From contig NZ_BDAX01000006.1 of assembly GCF_001612665.1 (NCBI RefSeq), forward strand, positions 202,316-266,315: a stretch of 64,000 nt of DNA, given 5' to 3'. This stretch comes from Nocardia alba NBRC 108234. GTDB taxonomy: Bacteria > Actinomycetota > Actinomycetes > Mycobacteriales > Mycobacteriaceae. Below are positions 62,420-64,000 of the stretch, piece by piece. The translations under genes were made by a program, and so were the position numbers. The notes below the pieces were generated by a model. It was not told the DNA's origin, ran no database searches, and worked only from the letters and a program-made list of their open reading frames with translations. The stretch's first letter is position 1. Each line of letters begins with the position of its first letter.

Positions 62420-62779
62420 TCAGTTCGCGTTGAGCAGGTCGATCACGAAGACCAGGGTCTTGCCCGAGAGGGCATGGCCCGAACCGGCCCGGCCGTAAGC
62501 CAGCTCCGGCGGGATCACCAGCTGACGACGGCCGCCGACCTTCATGCCCGGGATGCCGTCCTGCCAGCCCTGGATCAGGCCGCGCAGCGGGAAGGTGATC
62601 GACTCGCCGCGATCCCAGGAGGAGTCGAACTGCTCACCGTTGTCGAACTCGACGCCGACGTAGTGCACCTCGACGGTGCCACCGGCCACCGCTTCCTTGC
62701 CTTCGCCGTTGATGAGGTCGGTGATGACGAGTTCGGTGGGCGCGGGGCCCTCCTGGAAATCGATCTCCGGCTTGGTCAT
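62420..62779 (-). CDS. FKBP-type peptidyl-prolyl cis-trans isomerase
   Basis: Single-domain cytosolic FKBP of 119 residues: VEVHYVGVEFDNGEQFDSSW, FPLRGLIQGWQDGIPGM, PPELAYGRAG and LVFVIDLL cover the whole active-site pocket. It assists protein folding by isomerising Xaa-Pro bonds. It lies just downstream of citrate synthase on the same strand, with 63 bp between the two. Confidence 0.93.
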   Translation of the reverse strand: MTKPEIDFQEGPAPTELVITDLINGEGKEAVAGGTVEVHYVGVEFDNGEQFDSSWDRGESITFPLRGLIQGWQDGIPGMKVGGRRQLVIPPELAYGRAGSGHALSGKTLVFVIDLLNAN

Positions 62780-62842
62780 GCGGGCTATCCCCTTCGATAG
62801 AGTGCTGTTCGGAACAGAGTTTCCGACAACCGCGGATCGAAA

Positions 62843-64000
62843 CTAGCGGTTGTCGATCGCACGATAGTCGCGTTCGCCGTAGCCGGTGTAGATCTGGCGC
62901 GGACGGCCGATCTTCAGCGGCTCGGAGTGCATCTCACGCCAGTGCGCGATCCAGCCCGGCAGCCGGCCCATCGCGAACAGCACGGTGAACATCCGGGTCG
63001 GGAAGCCCATGGCCCGGTAGATGACGCCGGTGTAGAAGTCGACGTTCGGGTACAGGCGACGCGACACGAAGTAGTCGTCGGTGAGGGCGGCCTCTTCGAG
63101 CTGCTTGGCGATGTCGAGCAGCTGGTCGTCGCCGCCGATCTTCGACAGGATCTTGTCGGCGGCCTGCTTGACCAGCGTCGCGCGCGGGTCGTAGTTGCGG
63201 TAGACGCGGTGTCCGAAGCCCATGAGCTTCACGCCGTCTTCCTTGTTCTTGACCTTGCGGATGAATTCCTTGACGTCGCCGCCGTTGGCCTTGATCTCGT
63301 CGAGCATCTCGAGCACGGCCTGGTTGGCGCCGCCGTGCAGCGGGCCCCAGAGCGCGTTGATGCCGCCGGACACCGAGGTGAACAGGTTGGCGTCGGAGGA
63401 GCCGACGAGGCGCACGGTGGAGGTGGAACAGTTCTGCTCGTGGTCGGCGTGCAGGATCAGCAGCATGTCGAGCGCGGCGGCGACCTCGGGGTCGACCTCG
63501 TAGGGCTCGGCCGGGAAACCGAAGGTCATCCGCAGGAAGTTCTCGACCAGCGACAGCGAGTTGTCGGGGTAGAGGAACGGCTGACCGACCGACTTCTTGT
63601 ACGAGTAGGCCGCGATGGTGGGCAGCTTGGCCAGCAGGCGGATGGTGGACAGCTCGACCTGCTCGGGGTCGCGCGGGTCCAGCGAGTCCTGGTAGTACGC
63701 CGACAGCGCGTTCACCGCGGACGACAGCACCGGCATGGGGTGCGCGTTGCGCGGGAAGCCGTCGAAGAACCGCTTCAGGTCCTCGTGCAGCAGCGTGTGG
63801 CGACGGATGCGATCGGTGAAGTCGTCGAGCTGGGCCTGGGTCGGCAGCTCGCCGTAGATGAGCAGGTAGCTGACCTCGATGAAGGTCGAGCGGCCCGCCA
63901 GCTGGTCGATCGGGTAACCGCGGTAGCGCAGGATGCCCGCTTCACCGTCGATGTAGGTGATGGCCGACTTGGTCGACGCGGTGTTCATGAAACCGGGGTC
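62843..64000 (-). CDS. gltA: Citrate synthase (type II), N-terminus beyond the right edge
   Basis: At least 385 residues of a protein that normally has about 430. Catalytic residues are visible: His in LHGGANQAV, His in GFGHRVYRN, and Asp in NVDFYTG. The frame is open to base 64000 and reads DPGFMNTASTKSAITYIDG, which in relatives lies about 45 residues from the start, so the ATG at 63988 is internal. It condenses oxaloacetate and acetyl-CoA at the entry of the TCA cycle. The neighbourhood with prrAB fits gltA2 (Rv0896) of M. tuberculosis. Confidence 0.94.
   Translation of the reverse strand, partial: DPGFMNTASTKSAITYIDGEAGILRYRGYPIDQLAGRSTFIEVSYLLIYGELPTQAQLDDFTDRIRRHTLLHEDLKRFFDGFPRNAHPMPVLSSAVNALSAYYQDSLDPRDPEQVELSTIRLLAKLPTIAAYSYKKSVGQPFLYPDNSLSLVENFLRMTFGFPAEPYEVDPEVAAALDMLLILHADHEQNCSTSTVRLVGSSDANLFTSVSGGINALWGPLHGGANQAVLEMLDEIKANGGDVKEFIRKVKNKEDGVKLMGFGHRVYRNYDPRATLVKQAADKILSKIGGDDQLLDIAKQLEEAALTDDYFVSRRLYPNVDFYTGVIYRAMGFPTRMFTVLFAMGRLPGWIAHWREMHSEPLKIGRPRQIYTGYGERDYRAIDNR

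Overview
The window is GC-rich actinobacterial DNA, most likely from Nocardia or a close relative in the Mycobacteriales. Supporting points: giant NRPS genes with actinobacterial codon use, a prrA/prrB - accD3 - echA6 - metallo-hydrolase - citrate synthase neighbourhood that I recall (from memory, not a search) from the Rv0896-Rv0906 region of Mycobacterium tuberculosis, a LigD of mycobacterial domain order, a conservon (cvnABCD), DUF8020-type secreted proteins as seen in Nocardia, and many leaderless GTG starts.

Layout. 1-13.6 kb: minus-strand NRPS locus. Two complete megasynthases (A-T-C-A-T-C-[dead A] and A-T-C-A-T-TE) are followed by the first 34 codons of a third NRPS running off the left edge. 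The dead A remnant at the end of the first protein, followed by a second protein that starts directly with A-T, looks like a module split across two polypeptides. 13.8-20.6 kb: M23 peptidase with a structured leader, nitronate monooxygenase-like enzyme, small conserved protein, fatty acyl-CoA ligase, acyl-CoA dehydrogenase, membrane protein. 20.7-22.8 kb: a tRNA-Arg(CCU) with a copy of its 3' half 68 bp further on, then a small accessory segment with a Uma2-type nuclease gene and a decayed AbiE toxin-antitoxin pair (antitoxin and operator intact, toxin core deleted). 22.8-35 kb: single-gene housekeeping and accessory functions, including a methyltransferase-monooxygenase pair flanked by 59-bp repeats derived from the 3' end of the neighbouring RibD/DHFR-like gene, a class III cyclase and a metallophosphoesterase. 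35-41 kb: transporter, single-chain ECF transporter with EcfT, secreted DUF8020 protein, isochorismatase fold enzyme. 40.7-49 kb: two MT0933-type small proteins around ligD, a metallo-hydrolase, echA6, a flavoprotein, an aldo-keto reductase and accD3. 49.2-56.8 kb: cvnDCBA with a strongly repetitive CvnA tail, then a PrpE-type acyl-CoA synthetase. 57-64 kb: prrA-prrB, a small helical protein, two DUF8020 secreted proteins around a lipoprotein, an FKBP isomerase and the 3' part of citrate synthase, which runs off the right edge.

Genes working together: the NRPS proteins form an assembly line for a short peptide of unknown identity; FadD, acyl-CoA dehydrogenase, EchA6, AccD3 and PrpE belong to acyl-CoA metabolism; PrrA/PrrB is a two-component system; CvnA-D is a membrane-associated GTPase signalling complex. 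An unannotated class of hairpin repeat occurs three times (16.5, 40.6 and 56.9 kb) with different arm sequences that preserve pairing.
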